Positions 1 to 8,435 of a DNA stretch of 64,000 bases are shown piece after piece. Both the position numbers and the translations under genes were made by a program. Numbering within the stretch: position 1 is the stretch's first letter; the number at the start of each line of letters is the position of its first letter. The stretch lies in contig CAIXUG010000052.1 of the NCBI GenBank assembly GCA_903922605.1, forward strand, positions 62,001-126,000. Reading direction: 5' to 3'. The notes under the pieces are model-generated. The model did no database searches, had not been told where the DNA came from, and saw only the letters and a program-made list of their open reading frames with translations. This DNA is from an uncultured Verrucomicrobiota bacterium. GTDB lineage: Bacteria > Verrucomicrobiota > Verrucomicrobiia > Limisphaerales > UBA9464.

Positions 1-2175
1 CAGGGGGGAGTTGGTGAGCCAGGGGCTGAGCTGGTTGGGCAACGGACCGCGCTCCAGCACCAAGGTGCCTGCGTGGCCGCTGTCCCAATGGAGCGGGTAG
101 CTCCCGTCTGCCGACTGACTCAGGATCAGATCCGTGGTGGTGTCATGCCAGATGGCGAAGCGGCCGGCTTCCACGTCACCCATGCCGTAAAAGAGTCCGG
201 CCACGAACAGGTCATGCCCCTGCCATTGCAGCGCGTTCACCGTCTTGTCCCCAAACGTCTGCCCAATGGGCTCCCAGATGGTTTGATGACGCACCCAGGC
301 CTCGGAAGTGTTCGGGTTGAGGCTGCCGCACACCGCGATGGTGCCATCCTCCCGGACGGCAACGGTCGATGGGGCCACCAAACCCAGCCCATCCGCCAGG
401 GATTGCCAGCCGGTGGCGGTCCAAAGAGCCACGCCACGGGCTGCGATGCCGCCGATGTTGGTGAATGAGCCGACAACCACCAGGTCGTTGCCCCGGCGGG
501 CAAAGGCGCTAATGGGGCCATCGGGCGCGGGCGTTACAGGCTGCCAGGCGATTCCGTCCCAGCGGGCCAGATTGGTAACGGGCAGGCCGGCGATGGTTTT
601 GAACGCCCCACCGGCCACCGGCTGCCCGCCGAACAGGTCCAGAGCCTGCAGGGCGCCGTTCCCAAAATATCCGCCGAGCCGCTCCCAGGCGGCATTTTGC
701 CAACGGGCCACCGCGACGGGCTTGCCCGTCATGGCATCATCGGTGCCGCTGACATAGATGGTTTCGCCATCGGCCGCCAAAGCGGTCGAGGATTTTATGT
801 TGAGCGTCATTGGCGCGGTGAAAGCCACCCAATTGGTACCCTCCAGACGGGCCACCAAGTTTGCACCGGCGGGCGTCGTCGGACTCCGGCTTGCCTGGCG
901 GTAAATGTGGGCGGGCGTGGCGACAGTCCGGTTCCCCAATGTCAGGTTTGCCCCTGGCTCCGGAGGGGAGACGCCCAGCGTTTTCAGAAAGAATCCATCC
1001 CAGACAAAACCATAGGTGCCCGGATAATTTCGCACTCCGCCCGAGACCGACAAAATCATGCCGGACGGGGATGCCTTGACGTCGTTGACAATGTCAAAAG
1101 AAGCCAGTCCATTGCCATGCAGCCACCAGTCGTGCCCGTCGAACTGCCAGAGGGCGTGGTTGAGGTTGCCGTTGGTCAGGCCGAACTCAAGGGGCAGGAA
1201 GCTGATGATGAACAGCTCATCCCGGGTTGCCACTAGCGCCGGGGCGCCGGTGTGTGCAACGCCTGGGGCGTACTCTACCGGGCGCCATTGTCCATCCGTC
1301 AGACGAGCCACTCCGAAAAGGGGGTGGGTGAGGCCTTCCAGGCTGAAACCGGAGCCGGCGACATAGATGTCTCCTTGGAAAACCGCCAGTGAACTGGCCG
1401 TGCCGGTCAGCTTGGAGCTGCCATAGGGCTCCCAATGGTCGCCGGTCCAGGCCAGCACCGCAGCATTGGTGATGGAACTGACGGCGGCAATCAGCCTGCC
1501 ACCGTACCAGACCAGATCCTTGATCTGGCGAAAAGCCAGGTCCTCGCCGGATATGGGACCCAATTGCGACCAGACCGTCCCGTCCCAGTGCCAGACGGTG
1601 GCCGGTTGTACGTCGCTTTCCGCGATTCCGGCAAACAGGCCGCCTTCGGTCGCAGACAGCTTGACGACTTTGCCCGGAACTCCCCCGCCCAGCGCTTCCC
1701 AGTTGGTGCCATTCCAGCGTGCCACATTGGTGGCGGTGTTTCCTGGTCCGGCCACGAATTCACCGCCCGCGAGCAGCCCGACGCCATCAACGGTCAACGT
1801 GAGCATGCTGCCCGCCACTGCCGGAAGCACCACGGATTGGCCACCGGGGTTCACCTGGGTGACAGAATTGGTGCCGGGCAGACCCGCGAGCCAGGTGACT
1901 CCGTCCGAGCCGACCAAGTCCACGGGCGGGCGGGCGGATAGAGCGGTCCAATGATGGCCGTCCCAGCTCCCCACCGAAACGCCCGAGGAATTTGGGTTGA
2001 ACACAGAGAGGCTCCCGCCCGACATGAGCAGTTTGCCAGCGCCATCAGTGGCCAGCTTGGTCGCGGTCGTAAACTGGGCCATCCAGAGGCGCCGGTCCCA
2101 ATAGCCCTCGCCTTGCACCGCGATCGGCAGCAAACCGGACAGCAGCGCGATCAGGCAGGCGAGGCGGTGTTTCAT
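1..2175 (-). CDS. Secreted kelch-like/propeller repeat protein (3' end outside window)
   Basis: An unbroken frame of 725 codons starts at the ATG at 2173-2175 and runs off the left edge, so the C-terminus is missing. The first 20 or so residues (MKHRLACLIALLSGLLPIA, then VQG) are a signal peptide. The rest is built from about ten repeats with a W-(N/D)-G-x-x-W-x-x-(L)-G core (for example WNGTNWEALG, WDGTVWSQLG, WQNAAWERLG), spaced roughly 50-70 residues apart, as in secreted beta-propellers. The last visible residues (TLVLERGPLPNQLSPW) match the start of the C-terminal module seen in other secreted proteins here. It lies 50 bp downstream of the dehydrogenase-like gene and could be co-transcribed with it. 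No enzymatic motif is visible. Export and repeat architecture are well supported; function is unknown. Confidence 0.8.
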   Translation of the reverse strand, partial: MKHRLACLIALLSGLLPIAVQGEGYWDRRLWMAQFTTATKLATDGAGKLLMSGGSLSVFNPNSSGVSVGSWDGHHWTALSARPPVDLVGSDGVTWLAGLPGTNSVTQVNPGGQSVVLPAVAGSMLTLTVDGVGLLAGGEFVAGPGNTATNVARWNGTNWEALGGGVPGKVVKLSATEGGLFAGIAESDVQPATVWHWDGTVWSQLGPISGEDLAFRQIKDLVWYGGRLIAAVSSITNAAVLAWTGDHWEPYGSSKLTGTASSLAVFQGDIYVAGSGFSLEGLTHPLFGVARLTDGQWRPVEYAPGVAHTGAPALVATRDELFIISFLPLEFGLTNGNLNHALWQFDGHDWWLHGNGLASFDIVNDVKASPSGMILSVSGGVRNYPGTYGFVWDGFFLKTLGVSPPEPGANLTLGNRTVATPAHIYRQASRSPTTPAGANLVARLEGTNWVAFTAPMTLNIKSSTALAADGETIYVSGTDDAMTGKPVAVARWQNAAWERLGGYFGNGALQALDLFGGQPVAGGAFKTIAGLPVTNLARWDGIAWQPVTPAPDGPISAFARRGNDLVVVGSFTNIGGIAARGVALWTATGWQSLADGLGLVAPSTVAVREDGTIAVCGSLNPNTSEAWVRHQTIWEPIGQTFGDKTVNALQWQGHDLFVAGLFYGMGDVEAGRFAIWHDTTTDLILSQSADGSYPLHWDSGHAGTLVLERGPLPNQLSPWLTNSPL

Positions 2176-2225
2176 GCTGGGATTGGGTAGTCTGAGGGAG
2201 ACAATCGTATGGTGGGATGTGGAAC

Positions 2226-4610
2226 TCAGCGACTCAACTGCCGGGCAGCCGCTGTGCGGATACGCGGGTCCTCGGCGGCGACGAGTCCGGCCAGGAGGTC
2301 ATCCGCCGGCTGTTCGAAGGCCTCGTAGAGCCACATGGCTTCGAGCTTGGCACGCGGATCGGTCTGCTTCGCGAGCCAGGGCTTCACTTCCGGCAGGACC
2401 TTTTCGGCCCCGCGCTGGCGGAGCACGACACGGGACTGCTCCTGCTCCCAGCCGCTCGCGGAGAGCGTGCGGTCGAGCAGGGCGGGTGTCTTCAACTGGG
2501 TGAGGTTCTGCGTCTTGGCCAGCACACCGCCTTTCGCGGTCACCCGCCAGATGCGGCCGTGCTCGTGGTCGCGACGCGGGTCGCGGAAATCCACCTCGCC
2601 GTGCTGGATGATCGGGTTGCTCCAATCGGCGACGTACAGCGCGCCGTCCGGGCCGAAGCGCAGGTCGATCGGCCGGAAGGTCGCATTGGTCGAGCGCAAC
2701 AGGTCCGGCAGCTCCTTCGTCTGCCAGGTCGAGCCGACCTCTGTCAGGCCGAAGCGCACGACGCGGTGGGCGCGGAAGTCGCAGGTGATGACGCTGCCCT
2801 GCCAGTCGGCCGGGAAATTGGGGCTGTGAACGATTTCGAGGCTGGCGAACTTCGGATAGTTGCCAGGGCTGATGCTCTCGGCCTCGCGCCGCATGTCGGA
2901 ATAGGTGAAGTAGGTCGCCCCCTCCATCGCGTGATAGACGCCCTTGAAGCCGGCGCCATCGGTGAAGAAGGAGTTGCCGTACTGATCCCAGTGATGGCCC
3001 CACGGGTTGCAGCCGCCCCGGGTGAAGACCTCCAGCTTCCAGTTGTCGGGATTGAAGCGCCAGATGCCCGCGCTGTTCAGCCGGCGCACGCCCCACGGCG
3101 TCTCAATGTGCGTGTGGGTGTAGATCGACTGGTTGAAATACATGTGCCCGTCATAGCCCCAGCGCAGCGTGTGCAGGTTGTGGTGGGTGTCCTCGGTGCC
3201 GAAGCTGGAGAGCACAATCGTCTTCTGGTCAGCCTTGCCGTCGCCGTTGGTGTCGGCGAAGTGCAACAGCTGGCTGCTCGCGGCGACGTAGCAGCCGCCC
3301 TTGTCATCCGGCAGCACACCGGTCGGAATGAGCAGTCCGTTGGCGAAGACGGTGGACTTGTCGGCCTTGTGATCGCCGTTGGTGTCCTCCAGCACGACGA
3401 TGGAGTCGGCGGCGGTCTGGCCGGGCGCGATCATCGGGTAGGTCCGCGAGCTGGCGACCCAGAGCCGGCCCTGGGCGTCCCAGTTCATCTGGATGGGCTT
3501 GAACAGCTCCGGCTCCTCAGCCCACAGCGTGGCCTCGAAGCCGTCGGCGATGTCGAAGGTGGGGATCGGCTGCTCGGTCTTCGGCTGCGGCGGGGCGCTG
3601 CGGATTGCCTCCTCGGCGGCGAGCAGGTCATGAACTTCCTTCACGGTCGCCGGGTCCTGATGCTTCAGGTCGCGGAGCTTGGCGATGCGGGCGTCCCACT
3701 CGGCAATGAGCGGGTCAAACTTGGGAATCTCGACGCCGTTCTGGCCCTGCTCATGTTTACGGAAGCCGAAGAGGTAGGTCCAGTTCTCCGGCCGCCAGCG
3801 GTGGAAGAAGAGCTCGTTCTTTTTGAGAATGGCGGAGCGGAGAACTTCGAGTTTGGCGCCTGTAACTTCAACCTTGGCAGAGCCAAGCGACTTGGCGATT
3901 TGATCCGCCGCCAAATCATAGGTGGACTCATGGAGCAAGATGCCGTTCGCGGTATTGGCGAATCGATGATTTGCCCCCCCTCCTCTGGTGAGAGGAAGCA
4001 GGTCAATAAACCTGGCTGCTTTTTGCGCAGCCAAGTCATTGATGGTGGCCGCGATGGTTTGGCAAGTCCGAGAAGAGATCTTGAACTGAGTGTCGGTGGC
4101 AAATTCCTCGATTGAAATCGGCCCCACCAACACAAACCGCACCTTCTGCCCGCTGACCTCGTCAATCGCGTCCATCAGCTTGCCGAGATCGCCCTTGAAC
4201 TTCTCCAGCTTGGCCGCCTGTTCCTCGGGCTTGGTCTCGGAGAGTTCGAGCGCCGCCGTCATGCCGTAGCTGAGGAAGGCCACCGTCGGTTTCACGAGGG
4301 CGAGCTGTTCCTTCACGTGCGCCAGCCAGAAATTGTCGTCCTTGTTCCAGTCGAAGCTCGCGCGCGCCCGGCCCATCGGGCTGTCGCCGGCCCACGCCAG
4401 ATTGCGGTAGGTGACGTTGCGGTCAGGGAAGGCCGCCGTGAGCCGTGTCTCGATGTGGCCGTAGTCGCCCTCGCGCTCGAAAAACGTGTCGCCGATGAAC
4501 AGCACCCGGTCGCCATCCTTCAGCTCGAAGGGCTCGGCGGCGTGCGCCGAAGGCAAAAGGCAAAAGGCAAAAGGCAAAAGGAAGAGCAGGCAGCGTAAAT
4601 GGCGGCGCAT
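2226..4610 (-). CDS. GDSL/SGNH-like + PVC-type dehydrogenase propeller protein, C-terminally truncated
   Basis: The start was placed at the ATG 4608-4610 because it begins a clear signal peptide (MRRHLRCLLFLLPFAFC, cleavage after AHA); the frame is open further upstream but low-complexity. Domain order is: an SGNH/GDSL-like region (from about residue 25; block I reads FIGDTFF, so the usual Ser is Thr), a helical linker, then a propeller of the PVC membrane-bound dehydrogenase family with Ca-type loops (DTNGDHKAD, DTNGDGKAD). Relatives normally continue into HEAT repeats and a C-terminal CxxCH haem domain, reaching 1000 residues or more. This protein stops (AARQLSR) inside the first HEAT-like helix pair at about 794 residues with no CxxCH, so it is probably truncated and may be non-functional. 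The signal peptide is encoded by a heptamer tandem repeat. Confidence 0.8.
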   Translation of the reverse strand: MRRHLRCLLFLLPFAFCLLPSAHAAEPFELKDGDRVLFIGDTFFEREGDYGHIETRLTAAFPDRNVTYRNLAWAGDSPMGRARASFDWNKDDNFWLAHVKEQLALVKPTVAFLSYGMTAALELSETKPEEQAAKLEKFKGDLGKLMDAIDEVSGQKVRFVLVGPISIEEFATDTQFKISSRTCQTIAATINDLAAQKAARFIDLLPLTRGGGANHRFANTANGILLHESTYDLAADQIAKSLGSAKVEVTGAKLEVLRSAILKKNELFFHRWRPENWTYLFGFRKHEQGQNGVEIPKFDPLIAEWDARIAKLRDLKHQDPATVKEVHDLLAAEEAIRSAPPQPKTEQPIPTFDIADGFEATLWAEEPELFKPIQMNWDAQGRLWVASSRTYPMIAPGQTAADSIVVLEDTNGDHKADKSTVFANGLLIPTGVLPDDKGGCYVAASSQLLHFADTNGDGKADQKTIVLSSFGTEDTHHNLHTLRWGYDGHMYFNQSIYTHTHIETPWGVRRLNSAGIWRFNPDNWKLEVFTRGGCNPWGHHWDQYGNSFFTDGAGFKGVYHAMEGATYFTYSDMRREAESISPGNYPKFASLEIVHSPNFPADWQGSVITCDFRAHRVVRFGLTEVGSTWQTKELPDLLRSTNATFRPIDLRFGPDGALYVADWSNPIIQHGEVDFRDPRRDHEHGRIWRVTAKGGVLAKTQNLTQLKTPALLDRTLSASGWEQEQSRVVLRQRGAEKVLPEVKPWLAKQTDPRAKLEAMWLYEAFEQPADDLLAGLVAAEDPRIRTAAARQLSR
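4551..4581. repeat. Heptamer tandem repeat (AGGCAAA x4.4) inside a signal peptide
   Basis: Four perfect copies of AGGCAAA plus three bases. On the coding (minus) strand the CCTTTTG units encode the hydrophobic core LLPFAFCLLP of the signal peptide. Gain or loss of one unit would shift the frame. Confidence 0.9.
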
Positions 4611-4727
4611 AAGCGTGGCGGTGAGAGACGTACGGAAGCGTTGCGGCATTCGGCTCGTCCTGCAAGCGCGACGCTCAGGAACGAGGACGAGGGTGGAATC
4701 TGGAACACAGGAAAACAGGAACGGAAC

Positions 4728-4802
4728 TTGAACCACGGATTTCACGGATTTCACGGATGGAAAAGCCTTTATCCGTGTCGTCCGTGAAATCCGTGGTTCA
4801 AA
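4728..4802. repeat. Long palindrome with 9-base units
   Basis: Left arm 4728-4758 and right arm 4771-4802 are inverted copies; the outer 21 bases pair perfectly. Each arm repeats a 9-base unit (GGATTTCAC). The centre is AAAAGCC-rich. It lies in the 448-bp divergent spacer between the dehydrogenase-like gene and ltaE, which holds nothing else but a heptamer array. Confidence 0.85.
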
Positions 4803-5019
4803 CTCAAGATGCTGGCTCAGTGGCTTCGGGTGAGGGTTTCAAATGGTTTAGCCCCCTCCAGCCGCGCCTTGCCATCGGACCTTCCTCTGCCGATGGTCCC
4901 GGCATGACAAAGTTCGCCCCTGCGGCTGGGATTATCCCGGCCCCCGACGAGCGTGAAAGCCAGCTGAATGCGGTACGCGCGAGCGTCCTCTCTTCATCCC
5001 GGCGGCTGCCTTCTGCCAA

Positions 5020-5054
5020 CTCCTGACTCCCGTCTCCTGTCTCCTGTCTCCTCC
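5020..5054. repeat. Heptamer array (CTCCTGT type, 5 units)
   Basis: Five period-7 units (CTCCTGA, CTCCCGT, CTCCTGT, CTCCTGT, CTCCTCC) end four bases before the ltaE start codon, in the place where a ribosome binding site would be expected. No Shine-Dalgarno motif is visible. Confidence 0.85.
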
Positions 5055-5058
5055 CCCC

Positions 5059-6093
5059 ATGCCTACCCGCCATTTTGCTTCTGACAATTACGCCGGCATC
5101 ACGCCCGAAGCCTGGGCCGCCCTCGCCGAGGCCAACGCCGACCACGTGCCCGCCTACGGCAATGACGAATGGACCCGTCGCGCCGCCGACGCCATCCGCG
5201 AGGTCTTCGAGACGCCGTGCGAGGTGTTCTTCGTCTTCAACGGCACGGCCGCGAACTCCCTCGCGCTGGCGCACTCGACGCAGAGCTACCACAGCGTGCT
5301 CTGCCACAGCGTCGCGCACGTGGAGACCGACGAGTGCGGTGCGCCCGAGTTCTTCGGCAACGGCACCAAACTGCTCCAGCTCCCGGGTGAAAACGGCCGG
5401 CTCACCCCTGCCGGCATCGAGGAGGCCGTGAAGCGCCGCACCGACATCCACTATCCCAAGCCCGCGGTGGTCACGGTCACGCAGGCCACCGAGGTCGGCA
5501 CGATCTATACGCCGGGCGAGCTGCGGGCAATTGGTGCGATGGCCAAGAAGCACAAGCTCAGGTTCCACATGGACGGCGCGCGCTTTGCCAACGCCGTCGC
5601 CGCGCTCGGCGTTGCGCCGCGCGAGATCACCTGGCAGGCGGGGGTGGACGTCCTCTGCTTCGGCGGCACCAAGAACGGCATCCACGTCGGCGAGGCCGTG
5701 GTCTTCTTCGACCGCGAGCTGGCGAAGGAGTTTGATTACCGCGCGAAGCAGGGCGGCCAGCTCTGCTCCAAGATGCGCTTCGTGTCCGCGCCCTGGCTCG
5801 GGATGCTCAAGGACGGCGTGTGGCTCAAGCACGCCGCCCACGCCAATGCGATGGCCACGCTGATGCACGAGCTGGTCACCACCATCCCCGGCGTGAAGGT
5901 GCTCTTTCCGCACCAGGCGAACTCGGTGTTCGTGGACCTGCCCAAGCCGGCCATCCAGGCGATGTATGCAAAGGGCTGGCTCTTCTACAATTTCATCGGC
6001 GAGGGCGGCTGCCGCCTCATGTGCTCCTGGGACACGCAGGAGGAGGACGTGCGCGCCTTTGCCGCCGACCTCGCGGGCGTGATGCCGAAGTGA
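5059..6093 (+). CDS. ltaE: Low-specificity L-threonine aldolase (PLP-dependent)
   Basis: The enzyme cleaves L-threonine/L-allo-threonine to glycine and acetaldehyde using pyridoxal phosphate, in the cytoplasm. The 344-residue length is normal for the beta-eliminating lyase/threonine aldolase fold (type I aminotransferase superfamily). The Schiff-base lysine is K205 in GGTKNG, the PLP-ring aspartate is D172 in HMDGARFANA, and the N-terminal substrate segment DNYAGITPEAW and the HVETDECGA block are intact. It starts at the ATG after a heptamer array. It stands alone, divergent from the upstream gene, and is followed by an inverted repeat and a convergent pseudopilin gene. The family assignment is secure; stereospecificity cannot be read from sequence. 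Confidence 0.93.
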   Translation: MPTRHFASDNYAGITPEAWAALAEANADHVPAYGNDEWTRRAADAIREVFETPCEVFFVFNGTAANSLALAHSTQSYHSVLCHSVAHVETDECGAPEFFGNGTKLLQLPGENGRLTPAGIEEAVKRRTDIHYPKPAVVTVTQATEVGTIYTPGELRAIGAMAKKHKLRFHMDGARFANAVAALGVAPREITWQAGVDVLCFGGTKNGIHVGEAVVFFDRELAKEFDYRAKQGGQLCSKMRFVSAPWLGMLKDGVWLKHAAHANAMATLMHELVTTIPGVKVLFPHQANSVFVDLPKPAIQAMYAKGWLFYNFIGEGGCRLMCSWDTQEEDVRAFAADLAGVMPK

Positions 6094-6103
6094 GTCTGAG
6101 TCG

Positions 6104-6210
6104 AACCGCTCATCTTCACTGATCGACGCTGATAAGCGGGTTCAGGAACCGCCCGGACTGTGAACGCTGGGATTCTTCAATGAGTGAAGATCAGCGCAGA
6201 TCAGCGGTTT
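6104..6210. repeat. Inverted repeat of the AACCGCTGATCTGCACTGAT family
   Basis: Arms 6104-6133 and 6181-6210 are imperfect inverted copies. The right arm, read on the minus strand, matches the repeat at 49118-49147, so this is an interspersed family. It sits between the convergent ltaE and pseudopilin genes and could also work as a transcription stop. Confidence 0.7.
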
Positions 6211-6263
6211 AGCTCTTCAGAGCCTTGTCTACATCTTTGGGGAAGGTCGGTCGGCGTCGGCAC

Positions 6264-6977
<714 letters not shown>

Positions 6978-7111
6978 GGCCGATCTTTCGGGGAGACGCT
7001 CATTCGTAGTCGCGCCGTATCCGGCAGACAAGAGGATTTCCCGTGACACCGGAACGGAATTGCGGTGTGAAGACTGGCGAAGGAATGGCCCCAGAGGTCG
7101 GAAGTCACCTT

Positions 7112-7150
7112 CCCCCTCACCCTGACCCTCTCCCTTGGGGAGAGGGGACA
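7112..7150. repeat. REP-like hairpin, left copy
   Basis: CCCTCTCCC-TTG-GGGAGAGGG is a near-perfect hairpin preceded by CCCTCACCC. A related inverted block lies at 7598-7640 (CTCTCCCTGAGGGAGA, GGGTGAGGG). The two bracket the 265-bp repeat. Confidence 0.7.
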
Positions 7151-7262
7151 GCCAGGCGGCCGTATCGGTTTTCTGGACGAGCCTTCAGTAACTCCAGCGC
7201 ATCTTTTCGCCGAGAGACGGACGACAATTCTCCCTACCCATGAACCGCTCTGTACGGACAGA

Positions 7263-7525
7263 CGGTTCCGGCTCTGTAGCCGCAGCGCTGAAAGCGCGTT
7301 TGAGTGATGCCTGGGGTGGAGCGAACGCAGAGAGCGCAGCCCCAGGGGCACGCGCTCCCGATCGGTCCGAGGGCTGAAGGCCTGATCAAGAGGGAGACCG
7401 ACCTTTCGGACGCGCTTACAGCGCTCGACCTCTATTGCCGGGGCAACCTGGGGCTGCGCTCGCCAGGCTCGCTTCACCCCAGGCATTATTCGGACGGGCT
7501 TTCAGCCCGGCCGATATGCCTTCAA
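7263..7525. repeat. Interspersed ~265-bp repeat, copy 1
   Basis: This block fills most of the 758-bp gap between the pseudopilin and the EF-hand gene. It contains several short hairpins (AGCGCTGAAAGCGC, GGGCTTTCAGCCC) and TGCCTGGGGT...ACCCCAGGCA pairs. Its reverse complement matches 59170-59425 along the whole length, with the same order of sub-blocks. No coding potential is convincing, although frames are open by chance. Confidence 0.85.
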
Positions 7526-7597
7526 CTGACGGACGGATGTCTCGGAGTTGAGCCAACGAGGTTCAGGGGCACAATTCGCGCCTTTTGGGACGTGGAA

Positions 7598-7640
7598 TCT
7601 CTCCCTGAGGGAGATGGCCTGGGTGAGGGGGAAGGGCGCG
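7598..7640. repeat. REP-like hairpin, right copy
   Basis: CTCTCCCTGAGGGAGA hairpin followed by GGGTGAGGG, inverted relative to the block at 7112-7150. The rest of the 6978-7735 gap shows no gene. Confidence 0.65.
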
Positions 7641-7735
7641 TAAATTTTCATTCCGCGCCCTTTGTCGCGCGGCCGGGGGCGGAACCCCAGCCGCACGGTT
7701 CCCCGCAAATCGTCTTGGCACAACGGCTGCCCCGG

Positions 7736-8272
7736 TCAGGCGTAGGCCTCGATCAATCCGCGATCGCTGTCGATCTTCGTGGTCGAGCTGGAGGAGTTTG
7801 CCTCCGGATGGCTGGCGGCGTAGGCGAGCTTTTCCTGGTCGGAAACAGTGCCGTCCTTGTTGGCGTCCATCTTGTCGTAAATCTTGTTGGAACTGGCAGC
7901 GCCACCGGCACCCGAAGCTTTTCCGGCGCCTCCGGAGGGTGGCCTGCCGCCGGGAGGAGGACCGCCGGGGCGACCGGCGGGGCGCTGTGCGATGGCCTGC
8001 TTGATGTCGGCGAAGGCGGCCTGGGCCGACTTCACATCGCCGGAATCGACGGCTTTGCTCAGCGCGTCCAGCTTCTGGCTCATGGGGTTGGAAGCTCCGT
8101 CGGCCGGTTTGGGACCGGACTTTTGCAGGGTCTCCAACGCCTTCTTGGCAGCGGACAAATTGCCTGAATTCAAGGCGCTGCCGAGGTCCTCGAACGCCTG
8201 CTTGATTTTGGCGAACCGGCCATCGCCTGAGGCATGTTGCGTTGCGCCAGTGGTTGCCGAACCGATTTGCAT
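7736..8272 (-). CDS. EF-hand domain protein
   Basis: The start chosen is the ATG 8270-8272 (MQIGSATTGATQ), giving 178 residues. The N-terminal two thirds is helical and Ala/Lys-rich with two related segments (AFEDLGSALNSGNLSAAKKAL and AKAVDSGDVKSAQAAF-like), followed by a Gly/Pro-rich hinge. One canonical EF-hand loop follows (DANKDGTVSDQE: Asp1, Asn3, Asp5, Gly6, Glu12), so Ca2+ binding is likely. No signal peptide or membrane segment is visible. It lies upstream of a block of repeats and shares its strand with argH, but is separated from it by a 159-bp repeat-containing spacer. The helical duplicates resemble small Verrucomicrobia hypothetical proteins. The EF-hand is secure; the role is unknown. 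Confidence 0.75.
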   Translation of the reverse strand: MQIGSATTGATQHASGDGRFAKIKQAFEDLGSALNSGNLSAAKKALETLQKSGPKPADGASNPMSQKLDALSKAVDSGDVKSAQAAFADIKQAIAQRPAGRPGGPPPGGRPPSGGAGKASGAGGAASSNKIYDKMDANKDGTVSDQEKLAYAASHPEANSSSSTTKIDSDRGLIEAYA

Positions 8273-8346
8273 GGTGTGATTCGTTAAAGCTTTTTGATCG
8301 CGGGCGGAACCGCATCTGCGGTTCAACCATTTACACCTGTATCGGC

Positions 8347-8435
8347 ATAGAAATCGGAAACTGTAACCGATCGCGGCAACGGATCGGGGTTTCCGTTGGA
8401 AACACGGTTTCCATCCGTTTCCCATCGGTTTCTAT
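8347..8435. repeat. Imperfect palindrome overlapping the argH stop
   Basis: ATAGAAA...CCGAT motifs at 8347-8371 are inverted at 8413-8435, with a central GTTTCC-GTT-GGAAAC hairpin. The right arm covers the argH stop codon (8432-8434). It may act as a 3' structure. Confidence 0.5.

Noticed and set aside
2217-4115. 632-residue open frame on the plus strand opposite the dehydrogenase-like gene
   Set aside because: It is the complement of a strong GC-rich coding frame; no homology-like motifs, no start context.
4804-5913. 369-residue minus-strand frame over ltaE
   Set aside because: Antisense shadow of a conserved PLP enzyme; Arg/Gly/His-rich composition typical of such shadows.
7304-8167. 287-residue plus-strand frame across the repeat block and EF-hand gene
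   Set aside because: It runs through repeated hairpins and then antisense to the EF-hand gene.
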